A stretch of DNA of 38,183 nucleotides from an uncultured Propionivibrio sp. (GTDB taxonomy: Bacteria; Pseudomonadota; Gammaproteobacteria; Burkholderiales; Rhodocyclaceae): the NCBI GenBank assembly GCA_937923255.1, contig CALAIL010000064.1, forward strand, positions 1 through 38,183, given 5' to 3'. The translations under genes were made by a program, and so were the position numbers. Numbering within the stretch: position 1 is the stretch's first letter; the number at the start of each line of letters is the position of its first letter. Shown here in pieces: positions 8,087-16,848 of this stretch. The notes under the pieces are model-generated. The model was not told the origin of the DNA. It ran no database searches and saw only the letters and a program-made list of their open reading frames with translations.

Positions 8087-8123
8087 AAAGCCGCCCTTGC
8101 ACAAAAGCAGGGCGGCTTTTTTG
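8087..8123 (+). terminator. Intrinsic terminator after the 47-residue gene
   Basis: AAAGCCGCCC-T-TGC pairs with GCA-GGGCGGCTTT across the loop ACAAAA, with a single bulged T, and is followed by a run of T (to about 8122). This is a textbook rho-independent terminator. The A-run on the left arm could let it act weakly in the other direction too. Confidence 0.88.
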
Positions 8124-8197
8124 TGTCCACCACCATAGATTGGCAGGTATGCCTGATAGTTAGCGATCTCGTGTAGCTGTAGACTATCTATATTCCG

Positions 8198-8203
8198 TAT
8201 AAT
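8198..8203 (+). promoter_or_regulatory. Possible -10 element upstream of the CsgG-like lipoprotein
   Basis: A perfect TATAAT lies about 147 bp before the lipoprotein start codon, in an A+T-rich stretch. No good -35 element is at the usual distance, so this is only a candidate promoter with a long 5' leader. Confidence 0.3.
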
Positions 8204-8349
8204 AAGAAATACAGTTAGTTATGGCAGGCGTGCCGAATTAGTCAAACTATGTCGTCTGCTGTTGCCAAGGGTTCTCCCATACTTACTGTTTTACTGTCTG
8301 TTGGCTTTTACGCCAATTTTAATAAACTGAATTTGCCGAAAGGATTTCT

Positions 8350-9216
8350 ATGCGTTTTTCTTCGCCTTTGCTTTTTACTGTCCTGGCAGCAGCGCTTGGA
8401 CTGTCCGGCTGCGCCAATATGCAGATGGGTTCAACATCAGCTAAAACCGAAGCTACCGGGTCAGCAGGAGGCGCCAATAGCCAGAATGCCAATAAGCAGC
8501 TGGAACATTGTAGCGCTCCACTGGGCACCATAGCCGTTGTGGAAGATACCAATGCGCCTTGGTATGGCATCCTGACCAGCCAATATCATCTAGGGTCGAC
8601 GGTTCCTGTCCTTCGACTGCTGATTCAGCAATCGAACTGCTTTGTTATCGTCGAGCGTGGCAGGGCTATGGACAATATGATGGGTGAACGTCAGCTGGAA
8701 CAATCCGGAGAACTACGCAGACGTTCCAGTTTTGGTAAAGGCCAGATGGTTGCTGCAGATTATTCGCTTTCGCCGTCTATTACCTTCACAAATAATGACG
8801 CTGGTGGTATTGGCGGAGCATTAGGTGGGTTGCTGGGCGGTAGCCTGGGCGCAGCAATCGGCGGTAGTCTGAACGCCAAGGAAGCTAGCACCCTACTAAC
8901 ATTGATCGACAACCGTTCCGGCGTTCAACTGGCTGCCGCCGAGGGCAGCGCTAAGAACTGGGATTTTGGTGTAGTTGGTGATCTATTTGGCGGCCGCGGC
9001 GGTGGCGGATTAGGCGGATACTCCAATACAGCGGAAGGCAAAGTGATCGTTGCCGCCTTTATGGACTCGTACAATAATATCGTCAAGGCGGTGCGCAACT
9101 ATAAAGCACAGCATGTCGAGGGGGGGCTAGGTACGGGTGGTCAACTCGGTGTCCAAGGTGACGATGATGCAACGCCTGCGGTGCATAAAAAGAGAACGTC
9201 GCGCAGGAAACGCTGA
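8350..9216 (+). CDS. CsgG/HfaB-like outer-membrane lipoprotein
   Basis: A 288-residue predicted lipoprotein. A hydrophobic signal peptide ends in the lipobox LSGC with C21 as the lipidated residue. The mature part has the features of the CsgG/HfaB family: an early segment (GTIAVVEDTN), then FVIVERGRAMDNMMGERQLE, a glycine-zipper-like stretch (about 155-178, GGALGGLLGGSLGAAIGG), and TLIDNRSGVQLAAAEGSA. The C-terminus is very basic (HKKRTSRRKR). CsgG proteins form secretion pores for curli; HfaB anchors a holdfast. No curli subunit or csgE/csgF gene is present, so the partner is unknown. The ribosome binding site is GAAAGGA near 8338. Family call from memory of homologues; exact role uncertain. 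Confidence 0.75.
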   Translation: MRFSSPLLFTVLAAALGLSGCANMQMGSTSAKTEATGSAGGANSQNANKQLEHCSAPLGTIAVVEDTNAPWYGILTSQYHLGSTVPVLRLLIQQSNCFVIVERGRAMDNMMGERQLEQSGELRRRSSFGKGQMVAADYSLSPSITFTNNDAGGIGGALGGLLGGSLGAAIGGSLNAKEASTLLTLIDNRSGVQLAAAEGSAKNWDFGVVGDLFGGRGGGGLGGYSNTAEGKVIVAAFMDSYNNIVKAVRNYKAQHVEGGLGTGGQLGVQGDDDATPAVHKKRTSRRKR

Positions 9217-9288
9217 TTTATATTTGGGTGTACCCATGCATGCAGCACATTAGGTGCGATATGCAGGCATAGAGAAACAAGCAACATT

Positions 9289-9325
9289 AGCGCGTAAACC
9301 TGGCAAGGTTTGCGCGCTTTATCGT
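9289..9325 (+). terminator. Probable terminator after the CsgG-like gene
   Basis: AGCGCGTAAACC (9289-9300) pairs with GGTTTGCGCGCT (9307-9318), with one mismatch, around the loop TGGCAA. The following TTATCGTTTCTG is only moderately T-rich. It lies 70 bp after the stop codon, in the right place for a terminator. Confidence 0.6.
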
Positions 9326-9684
9326 TTCTGTTCCATCAAAAATCTCGTAATCGATGTAAAACACCGCGATCGCCCATGAACCTTACTCGTCGGCGATACG
9401 ATTCAATTTTACTTTACCGTATCACGCCATCAGCGCAGTACTATTTTCGGTTCATGCTTTGCAAAGGACTGGGCAGTTTTTCCGGCAATAGATTCACAGC
9501 TTGCATGCTTGACACAAATTAGGGTGTTTTGGATAGGTATTTCATGGGAAAATGTATCCGGCCCTAGGGCGCGGCATTATGGCGCATACACCTGGAAAGA
9601 AATTTAAAAAATTTCAGGGAAAAGCCAAGATACTGCCAAAAATGGCAAAACGGCTTCAAACGGAAAATCATTGCGATTGTTGTT
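9326..9684. other. Upstream region of gmk; no gene seen
   Basis: About 360 bp. A 70-codon frame here (9310-9522) has no ribosome binding site or recognisable sequence and is not called. Short inverted words (TGCCA and TGGCA near 9637-9650, nested in AAGCC and GGCTT) could fold into a leader hairpin before gmk. The yicC gene often found upstream of gmk is absent. Confidence 0.4.
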
Positions 9685-10296
9685 ATGAGCGGTCATCTTT
9701 ACATCGTCGCCGCCCCATCAGGTGCGGGTAAAACGACACTGGTCAGCATGTTATTGGCCAGCGACCCACGTATCTGTCTATCGATTTCAAAAACTACGCG
9801 CTCGCCCAGACATGGCGAACAGAATGGGCGCGACTACCATTTTATTGACGTGGCCACCTTCCTTGCTGAAGTCGAAAATGGCGAATTCCTGGAATGGGCG
9901 CTAGTCCACGGCAATTATTACGGCACATCCCGACGGTTGATCGAAGCGCGTATGGCGGCGGGCTACGACGTTCTCCTGGAAATCGACTGGCAAGGCGCGC
10001 AACAGGTGCGCAAAGTTTTCCCCGAAGCAATCGGTATTTTTATACTGCCCCCTTCGCTAGTTGCTCTGGAAGAACGCCTGGCGCATCGCGGAACGGACTC
10101 AGCCGAAACGGTGACGCGCCGACTGGCCGCCGCGCGTGAAGAAATGCGGCATGTAAGCGAGTTTGGCTATGTTATTATCAACGATGATTTGCAACAGGCA
10201 TATCACAGCCTAAAATCGATCATCATCGCTTCGCGTTTGCGCTACAAGAACCAGAAAAAGTGCCACGCCGCACTATTTTCTGCATTGCTTGGATGA
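9685..10296 (+). CDS. gmk: Guanylate kinase
   Basis: A 203-residue cytosolic kinase that converts GMP to GDP with ATP. The P-loop PSGAGKTT is at residues 11-18. The GMP-binding segment follows (SKTTRSPRHGEQNGRDYHF), then the GNYYGTSR motif and the lid region (RLAHRGTDSAETVTRRL). The length is close to E. coli Gmk (207). The start ATG has no clear Shine-Dalgarno sequence. It is followed by rpoZ and spoT, the usual gmk-rpoZ-spoT order of Beta- and Gammaproteobacteria. The link is functional as well, since guanine nucleotides feed (p)ppGpp synthesis by SpoT. Confidence 0.97.
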   Translation: MSGHLYIVAAPSGAGKTTLVSMLLASDPRICLSISKTTRSPRHGEQNGRDYHFIDVATFLAEVENGEFLEWALVHGNYYGTSRRLIEARMAAGYDVLLEIDWQGAQQVRKVFPEAIGIFILPPSLVALEERLAHRGTDSAETVTRRLAAAREEMRHVSEFGYVIINDDLQQAYHSLKSIIIASRLRYKNQKKCHAALFSALLG

Positions 10297-10341
10297 TGAT
10301 ACTGATACGAGATTTAAGAATTATTGTTATAGGATTTTCAT

Positions 10342-10548
10342 ATGGCACGAGTCACCGTAGAAGATTGCATCCATGCAATCCCAAACCGCTTCCAAATGAC
10401 GCTGGCTGCGACTTACCGCGCTCGTCAGATTACCTCCGGCGCAACTCCCATGGTTGAGGCCGATCGGGACAAGCCGACCGTCATTGCCTTGCGCGAACTC
10501 TCCCAAGGTTTATATGGACTGGAAATGCTCAACCGCAGCAAAACCTGA
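10342..10548 (+). CDS. rpoZ: RNA polymerase omega subunit
   Basis: A 68-residue protein matching the omega subunit, which binds the beta' subunit, aids polymerase assembly and contributes to a ppGpp site. It begins [19 protein letters not shown] and contains the conserved [13 protein letters not shown]. The length is typical for Betaproteobacteria (about 67). AGGA precedes the ATG. It sits 45 bp after gmk and 32 bp before spoT, most likely in one operon. Confidence 0.97.
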   Translation: MARVTVEDCIHAIPNRFQMTLAATYRARQITSGATPMVEADRDKPTVIALRELSQGLYGLEMLNRSKT

Positions 10549-10580
10549 ATCTCGGAGCACGAGATTAACCGGGAGCGGTC

Positions 10581-12782
10581 ATGTCTGAGGATGCCAGAGG
10601 GCACGCCTCTATCAAGGCCTCTGCACCGCCCATCCAGATAGGTGCGTCGGAATATCGTCCTACAGATCCGGCTGTGCGCAGTTTTATAGCGTCTCTGTCC
10701 TATCTCGAACCGAACGAAGTTTCCCAGGTCATCGAAGCCTATCGCTTCAGCGAAAAAGCGCACGCGGGGCAAAAACGGATTTCCGGCGAACCGTATATCA
10801 CGCACCCCCTGGCTGTCGCCAAAACCCTGGTGGAATGGCATATGGATCTCCAGGCCATCGTTGCAGGATTGTTGCACGATGTCATGGAAGATACCGCTGT
10901 CACCAAAAATGAAATCGCGGCGCGATTTGGCAAGCCAGTCGCCGAACTAGTCGACGGGCTGTCCAAACTCGAAAAAATTGAATCGCAAACCTATCAGCAG
11001 GCACAAGCAGAAAATTTCCGCAAAATGCTGATGGCGATGATGCGCGACCTGCGTGTCGTGCTCATCAAACTTGCCGATCGTTTGCACAACATGCAAACCA
11101 TGGCTTTTTTGCGTCCGGACAAGCGGCGGCGCATTGCCAAGGAAACATTGGAAATCTACGCGCCCATCGCGATACGGATCGGCCTGAACCATGTCGGACG
11201 GCAACTCCAGGATTTATCGTTCCAGCACATTTATCCTCGCCGCTTCCAGGTACTGACCAAGGCGCTCAAGGCCGTGCGCGGTAACCGGCGCGAACTACTG
11301 GCAAAAATCCTCAATGGCATTCGCAATAAACTGCGTGAGGCAAAAATCGAGGCGGGCGTTTTTGGCCGGGAAAAAAGTTTGTACTCGATCTACCACAAAA
11401 TGGTCGAGAAGCACCTGAGTTTTTCGCAAGTTCTTGATATTTATGGATTCCGAATTATCGTCAACGATACGCCAACCTGCTATCTGGCGTTAGGCGCGCT
11501 GCATGGTCTCTACAAACCCGTTCCTGGAAAATTTAAGGATTACATTGCCATTCCCAAAGAAAACGGCTACCAGTCCTTACACACAACACTGATCGGCCCT
11601 TACGGTACGCCGATCGAAATACAGATCCGCACGCAAAGCATGCATCATGTCGCCGAGGACGGCATTGCTTCGCACTGGCTCTACAAAGATAGCGAGGAAA
11701 GCGGTGCGGAGTTGCAAATCAAAACGCACAAGTGGCTGCAATCTCTGTTTGAACTGCAAACCTCATCGGGCGACTCTTCCGAATTCCTGGAACACGTCAA
11801 GGAAGACCTCTTCCCGGATGAAGTGTACGTTTTCACGCCGAAAGGGAAAATTCTGTCCTTGCCGCGCCAGGCTACGGTCATCGATTTTGCCTATGCCGTG
11901 CATACCGATATCGGGCATCGTTGTGTAGCCGCTATGGTTGGCCACGAGTTGATCCCGCTGTCGGCCGAGCTTTCCAACGGCGACCAGGTCGAAATCATTA
12001 CGGCACCAAATGCCACTCCTAATCCGGCCTGGCTCGGCTATGTCAAAACCAGCCGCGCGCGGAGCAAAATCCGGCAATTTCTCAGAACTCAGCAACAGGA
12101 AAGCGCCAGCCTGCTGGGTAAAAACCTGCTGGGTCAGGCTTTACGCGCGCGCGGCATTTCTCAGGACAAGATCCCGACGGCCGCCTGGGACGATCTGGTC
12201 AATAAGGCAGGGAAAAAATCGAAAAATGATGTTTATGCCGACATCGGGCAAGGCAATACGCCCGCCGCCGTCTATGCACAACGCCTGGCCAACCACGAAC
12301 AGGTATATGCGGACGGGGAAAGAACGCCGGCGTCATTGGCCATTCGCGGCAATGAAGGCGCGGCCATTCAACTGGCGCCATGTTGCTGCCCGATTCCTGG
12401 CGACCCGATCATCGGCCTGCCGCACAAGCACAGCGGACTGATCGTTCATAGCCACACGTGCCCGGAAATCCGCGGAGTACAAGGCAACGAAGCCAACGAC
12501 TGGATTCAGATGAGCTGGGCGCCTGAACCGGGAATCCTGTTCGACACACGCATCAAGGTCACGATCCGCCACCTTAACGGCATGCTGGGACGTATCGCCA
12601 CCGCCATCTCACAAGCGGGCGCCAGCATCGAGCAGGTCAATATGGACAACCAATATCACGGCCTGACTTCGGATCTGCATTTTCTTATTCAGGTAGCAAA
12701 CCGCCAGCATCTGGCTCGACTCATACGCCAATTACGCCGCATCCCCGAAGTTATCCGCATTGCCCGCGAACAACAGGAGTAA
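10581..12782 (+). CDS. spoT: Bifunctional (p)ppGpp synthetase/hydrolase SpoT
   Basis: A 733-residue long RelA/SpoT homologue that makes and degrades the alarmone (p)ppGpp. The N-terminal HD hydrolase domain carries H75 and HDVMEDT (99-105), intact as needed for hydrolysis. The synthetase domain follows, with DIYGFRIIV, a basic KFKDYIAIPKENGYQSLHT segment and EIQIRT. Further on are the TGS domain (VYVFTPKGKILSLPRQATVIDFAY), a linker with a CCCPIPGD motif and a C-terminal ACT domain (about 655-733). The basic K-F-K-D motif fits bifunctional rather than RelA-only enzymes. GGGAG precedes the ATG. The stop is 9 bp before dadA. Confidence 0.97.
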   Translation: MSEDARGHASIKASAPPIQIGASEYRPTDPAVRSFIASLSYLEPNEVSQVIEAYRFSEKAHAGQKRISGEPYITHPLAVAKTLVEWHMDLQAIVAGLLHDVMEDTAVTKNEIAARFGKPVAELVDGLSKLEKIESQTYQQAQAENFRKMLMAMMRDLRVVLIKLADRLHNMQTMAFLRPDKRRRIAKETLEIYAPIAIRIGLNHVGRQLQDLSFQHIYPRRFQVLTKALKAVRGNRRELLAKILNGIRNKLREAKIEAGVFGREKSLYSIYHKMVEKHLSFSQVLDIYGFRIIVNDTPTCYLALGALHGLYKPVPGKFKDYIAIPKENGYQSLHTTLIGPYGTPIEIQIRTQSMHHVAEDGIASHWLYKDSEESGAELQIKTHKWLQSLFELQTSSGDSSEFLEHVKEDLFPDEVYVFTPKGKILSLPRQATVIDFAYAVHTDIGHRCVAAMVGHELIPLSAELSNGDQVEIITAPNATPNPAWLGYVKTSRARSKIRQFLRTQQQESASLLGKNLLGQALRARGISQDKIPTAAWDDLVNKAGKKSKNDVYADIGQGNTPAAVYAQRLANHEQVYADGERTPASLAIRGNEGAAIQLAPCCCPIPGDPIIGLPHKHSGLIVHSHTCPEIRGVQGNEANDWIQMSWAPEPGILFDTRIKVTIRHLNGMLGRIATAISQAGASIEQVNMDNQYHGLTSDLHFLIQVANRQHLARLIRQLRRIPEVIRIAREQQE

Positions 12783-12791
12783 AGAGACGGC

Positions 12792-14045
12792 ATGAAAGTT
12801 CTGGTTCTCGGCGCGGGAGTCGTTGGCGTCAGCAGCGCCTGGTACCTCGCCCGTGCAGGACACCGCGTCACGGTAATTGACCGGCAAGCGGGAGCGGGGC
12901 TGGAAACGAGCTTTGCCAATGGCGGCCAAATTTCGGTTTCCCACGCCGAACCCTGGGCCAACCCACATACCTTGCGGCGCGCGCTGGGCTGGCTGGGGCA
13001 TGAAGATGCGCCGTTGCTTTTCCGCCTTCGCCCCGATCGAAAGCTGTTTGACTGGAGCTGCCGTTTTCTGCGCGAATGCACGTCTGCCCGGGTGCGCGCC
13101 AATGTGCGCGACATCCTTGCGTTGGCGATCTACAGCCGTCAAAAGCTCGGCGAACTGCGCCGTGAAACAGGCATTGAATACGAACAGCGCGAGTGCGGCA
13201 TTCTGCACGTCTATACCGACGCCCGTGAATACGCGGCAGCGATCGAAGCCGCCAACGTTATGCGCGCGTTCGGTTGTGACCGGCGTCCGGTTGATGTCGA
13301 CGAATGCGTTGCCATCGAACCGGCACTGCATGCGGCGCGACCCATGCTAGTCGGCGGCGACTATACAAAAGAAGATGAATCTGGCAATACCCTGCTGTTT
13401 ACCCAGCGCCTGGCACAGCGATGCGTCGACGCAGACGTCGAATTCCTTTTCGATGCGCGGATCAGCGCACTGCAAACCGGGCGCGACGGCAATCTGCGCA
13501 ATATCGTCCTGCAGACGGCGGACGGCAATGCAGAAGCGCTTGCTGCGCAGGCTTACGTCGTTGCCTGCGGCAGCTACTCGCCGCCATTGCTCGCGCCGCT
13601 GGGCATCCGTATCCCCGTCTATCCGGCCAAAGGCTATTCGGCAACCGTCCCTTTGTCGGCGGACAGCGTTGCGCCCCAGGTTGCCATGACCGACGACGGC
13701 CATAAAATCGTTTTTGCGCGCCTGGGCCAGCGTTTGCGCATTGCCGGCACGGCCGAATTCAATGGCTACAATATCGAACTCAACAAAGCGCGCTGCCAGG
13801 CGCTGATACGGCGCACGCAAGCCCTGTTTCCCCAACTCAACCCGGCAGGAGAGCCGGAATTCTGGTGCGGTCTGCGCCCGGCAACACCCTCTAGCGTACC
13901 GTTAATCGGGCGCACGAAAATCTCCAACCTGTTCCTCAACACAGGGCATGGAACACTCGGCTGGACGATGGCCTGCGGGTCGGGACAAGTACTCGCGGAC
14001 ATCATTAACGGCAAAGAGCCGGCCATCCCTTTACGCACGATCTAG
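12792..14045 (+). CDS. dadA: D-amino acid dehydrogenase (small subunit type)
   Basis: A 417-residue FAD enzyme that oxidises D-amino acids, typically D-alanine, to 2-oxo acids and passes electrons to the respiratory chain at the inner membrane. The N-terminal dinucleotide motif is VLGAGVVGVSSAWYLARAG (about 5-23), followed by the segment ETSFANGGQIS typical of DadA. The C-terminal GLRPATPSSVPLIG and NTGHGTLGWTMACGSG complete the FAD pocket. The usual length is 410-435. It follows spoT by 9 bp and precedes tatD by 23 bp, so it probably belongs to the same transcript. No alanine racemase gene (dadX) is adjacent. Related FAD amine oxidases cannot be fully excluded. Confidence 0.9.
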   Translation: MKVLVLGAGVVGVSSAWYLARAGHRVTVIDRQAGAGLETSFANGGQISVSHAEPWANPHTLRRALGWLGHEDAPLLFRLRPDRKLFDWSCRFLRECTSARVRANVRDILALAIYSRQKLGELRRETGIEYEQRECGILHVYTDAREYAAAIEAANVMRAFGCDRRPVDVDECVAIEPALHAARPMLVGGDYTKEDESGNTLLFTQRLAQRCVDADVEFLFDARISALQTGRDGNLRNIVLQTADGNAEALAAQAYVVACGSYSPPLLAPLGIRIPVYPAKGYSATVPLSADSVAPQVAMTDDGHKIVFARLGQRLRIAGTAEFNGYNIELNKARCQALIRRTQALFPQLNPAGEPEFWCGLRPATPSSVPLIGRTKISNLFLNTGHGTLGWTMACGSGQVLADIINGKEPAIPLRTI

Positions 14046-14068
14046 CTGACTCCTGTTCGCACAAACCG

Positions 14069-14875
14069 ATGTGGTTCGACACGCATTGCCATTTGGACGC
14101 CCCTGAATTTGACGCCGACCGTTCCGACGTCGTCGCAGCGGCGAGGGCAAACGGCGTAAGCCGTTTATTGATTCCCGCCGTCAGTCGGGATAATTTTCTT
14201 GCCGTGCGGGCATGTTGCCGCCGTTTTCCCGGATGCTCGCCCGCCTACGGCATTCATCCCTTATACGTTCATCAGGCGCACGAAGCGGATCTACCGGCGT
14301 TGCGCGACTGGCTGCGTACAGAATCTCAGGGTGATTGCCCGGCAAGAGCCATCGGGGAAATCGGACTGGATTTTTTTGTGCCAGACTACGATGCCGAACG
14401 GCAAACCTATTTTTTTGCCAGACAACTGAATATCGCCGAGGAATTCGGCCTGCCCGTTATCCTGCATGTGCGCCGCTCGATCGACACCGTACTCGGATAT
14501 ATCCGGCGCTCAGGCATCCGGCGCGGCATCGCTCACGCTTTTAATGGCAGCCGGCAGCAAGCCGAGCAGTTCATCGCCCTTGGCTTCAAGCTCGGTTTCG
14601 GCGGCGCCATGACTTATCCGGGTTCAACTCGCATCCGCGCATTGGCCGCCAGCCTGCCGCTTGAAGCGATCGTACTGGAAACCGACGCGCCCGATATTCC
14701 GCCCGTCTGGCTGAGGGACGCCCACTCATCCGACACGCCGGCCAAGCCGCGCAACTCGCCCGAACAGATACCGCGTATTGCCGGCGTATTAGCTGAACTG
14801 CGTCACGAACCCGCCGCCCATATCGCCGCCGTGACCCGCGCGAATGCGAACGCCGTTTTTGGCTTTACCGCGTAA
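14069..14875 (+). CDS. TatD-family metal-dependent hydrolase
   Basis: A 268-residue TIM-barrel hydrolase of the TatD family, cytosolic metal-dependent DNases or exonucleases. The metal ligands are visible in order: HCH at 6-8, then E in GEIGLDFF, H in ILHVRRS, H in AHAFNGS, and D in LETDAPD. It is the distal gene of the gmk-rpoZ-spoT-dadA run. TatD, YcfH and YjjV cannot be separated without alignment, so no symbol is given. Confidence 0.9.
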   Translation: MWFDTHCHLDAPEFDADRSDVVAAARANGVSRLLIPAVSRDNFLAVRACCRRFPGCSPAYGIHPLYVHQAHEADLPALRDWLRTESQGDCPARAIGEIGLDFFVPDYDAERQTYFFARQLNIAEEFGLPVILHVRRSIDTVLGYIRRSGIRRGIAHAFNGSRQQAEQFIALGFKLGFGGAMTYPGSTRIRALAASLPLEAIVLETDAPDIPPVWLRDAHSSDTPAKPRNSPEQIPRIAGVLAELRHEPAAHIAAVTRANANAVFGFTA

Positions 14876-14903
14876 TTTTGGAAAGCGGGCGTTTTTTCGC
14901 AAA

Positions 14904-14921
14904 AACCATCGCAAGATGGTT
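14904..14921 (+). other. Hairpin between tatD and frdA
   Basis: AACCATC and GATGGTT form a perfect 7-bp stem closed by a GCAA tetraloop, 28 bp after tatD. No T-run follows, so it may be a weak terminator, an RNA end or part of the frd leader. No FNR-type TTGAT-N4-ATCAA site was seen in the 176-bp tatD-frdA spacer. Confidence 0.35.
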
Positions 14922-15051
14922 GTCGGGAAAATGAGAAAGCGCCATAATTCATGCGGTTTTCCGAATGCTACCGAGTCTCCCCAAGACCGTCCCGACAACG
15001 GGGTAGCCGCAAGTTCCGACACAATCCCCTTTTCACACGAAAGGATCATGC

Positions 15052-16848
15052 GTGAATACCTATAAAGCAGACGTGGTTGTTGTTGGCGGAGGAGGTGCGG
15101 GATTACGTGCGGCAATCGCCGTCGCCCAGGCCGATCCCGCGCTGAAAATCGCACTGGTATCCAAAGTCTATCCGATGCGCAGCCATACCGTATCCGCCGA
15201 AGGCGGGGCGGCAGGCATCAAGAAGGAAGAAGATAACCTGGACCACCACTTCCACGACACTGTCGGCGGCGGCGACTGGCTGTGCGAGCAGGATGTTGTC
15301 GAATATTTCGTCGAGCAAGCACCCATTGAGCTGACACAGCTGGAGCACTGGGGATGCCCATGGAGCCGTACGCCGGAAGGAAAAGTCAACGTCCGCCCCT
15401 TCGGGGGCATGAAGATCGAGCGGACGTGGTTTGCCGCCGATAAATCCGGCTTCCACATCCTGCATACCCTGTTCCAGACATCGATCCAGTTTCCCTCAAT
15501 CAAACGTTTCGACGAATATTTTTGTATTGATATTCTGGAAGACGAGGGGCGCTGCCAGGGGATCGTCGCCATTGAAATGGCAACCGGCGAATTCACCCTT
15601 ATCCAGGGCAAATCGGTCATTATCGCCACCGGCGGCGCAGGACGCATCTTCCGCGAAAGCACGCTGGGCGGCATCGTGACCGGAGATGTGCAGGGTGCGG
15701 TTTTCCGCCACGGCGTACCCTTGCGCGATATGGAATTTGTGCAGTATCACCCGACCTGCATGCCAATCACCGGCCTGCTGTTCACGGAAGCCTGCCGCGG
15801 CGAAGGTGGTTATCTGGTCAACAAGGATGGTTACCGCTATTTGCAGGATTACGGTCTGGGTCCCATGCAGGACAAACCAAAGAATAAATACATGGAACTT
15901 GGCCCGCGCGACCGACTCAGCCAGTCCTTCTATTTCGAGATGCAAAAGGGGCGCGTTTTCGATGATCCGGTACTCGGCAAACACGTACATCTTGACCTGC
16001 GCCATCTCGGCAAGGCGCGCCTGCATGAGCGTTTGCCGCTGATCTGCGAAATGGCCGCAACCTTCTTGGGCATCGACCCGGCCATCCAGCCGATTCCGGT
16101 ACGCCCGGCAGTACATTACACGATGGGCGGCATTGCCACCGACAACAAATGCCAGACAAAACTGCGCGGCCTGTACGCTATCGGGGAATGCTCGAACGTC
16201 GGCCTGCACGGCGCCAACCGGCTCGGCTCCAACTCGCTGACGGAGCTCGTCGTCTTCGGCAAACTGGCAGGTGTAGAGGCTGCGGAAACCGCCAAATCAT
16301 TTGAATTCGGGAATACTGATACGCTGCTCAAGCAGGCCGAAGCCGCCCGTAACCGCGTGCTTGCGTTCAAGACACAAACCGCTTACGGCGCTAAAGAGCG
16401 CGTTGCCAACATCCGTAAGGAAATGGCGCAAGCAATGGAAGAAGGCTGCGGCATTTACCGCGAACAGGCCACCATGCAGAAAACCTGCGACAAGCTGGCC
16501 GAACTGCGTGAGCGTTTCCGGAACATTGAACTAGACGATAAGACCAGCGTTTGGAATACCGACTGGCTGACAGCGATCGAGCTCGACTACCAGCTCGATG
16601 TGGCGCAATCCATCGTTTATTCAGCCATCAACCGCAAAGAGTCGCGCGGCGCCCACCAGCGATTGGATGGTTATGGACAGCGCGATGACGTTAACTTCCT
16701 CAAACATTCCGACGCATACTATGTGCCCGGCGCCGCACCGCGTCTTGAATACACCGACGTGAAGATTACCAAATCACCTCCCGCTGCGCGCGTCTACGGC
16801 GCGGCAGGCGAAAAAGCCGATGCGGAAAGGAAGGCTGCCCATGTCTGA
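15052..16848 (+). CDS. frdA: Fumarate reductase flavoprotein subunit
   Basis: A 598-residue flavoprotein that reduces fumarate to succinate at the cytoplasmic face of the membrane. The N-terminal FAD motif is VVVGGGGAGLRAAIA (about 9-23). The FAD-linking histidine is H45 in PMRSHTVSAEGG. Segments such as GGMKIERTWFAADK, DMEFVQYHPT, RDRLSQSF and PVRPAVHYTMGG closely follow E. coli FrdA, as does the length (602 there). It is called Frd rather than Sdh because the two membrane subunits downstream are FrdC and FrdD. The start is GTG, with GAAAGGA upstream. It overlaps frdB by 8 bp. Confidence 0.95.
   Translation: MNTYKADVVVVGGGGAGLRAAIAVAQADPALKIALVSKVYPMRSHTVSAEGGAAGIKKEEDNLDHHFHDTVGGGDWLCEQDVVEYFVEQAPIELTQLEHWGCPWSRTPEGKVNVRPFGGMKIERTWFAADKSGFHILHTLFQTSIQFPSIKRFDEYFCIDILEDEGRCQGIVAIEMATGEFTLIQGKSVIIATGGAGRIFRESTLGGIVTGDVQGAVFRHGVPLRDMEFVQYHPTCMPITGLLFTEACRGEGGYLVNKDGYRYLQDYGLGPMQDKPKNKYMELGPRDRLSQSFYFEMQKGRVFDDPVLGKHVHLDLRHLGKARLHERLPLICEMAATFLGIDPAIQPIPVRPAVHYTMGGIATDNKCQTKLRGLYAIGECSNVGLHGANRLGSNSLTELVVFGKLAGVEAAETAKSFEFGNTDTLLKQAEAARNRVLAFKTQTAYGAKERVANIRKEMAQAMEEGCGIYREQATMQKTCDKLAELRERFRNIELDDKTSVWNTDWLTAIELDYQLDVAQSIVYSAINRKESRGAHQRLDGYGQRDDVNFLKHSDAYYVPGAAPRLEYTDVKITKSPPAARVYGAAGEKADAERKAAHV

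Noticed and set aside
9310..9522. 70-codon frame upstream of gmk
   Set aside because: No ribosome binding site, overlaps a probable terminator and has no recognisable sequence.
15496..16209. Minus-strand open frame of 237 codons inside frdA
   Set aside because: A shadow of frdA; the plus-strand protein is unmistakable.
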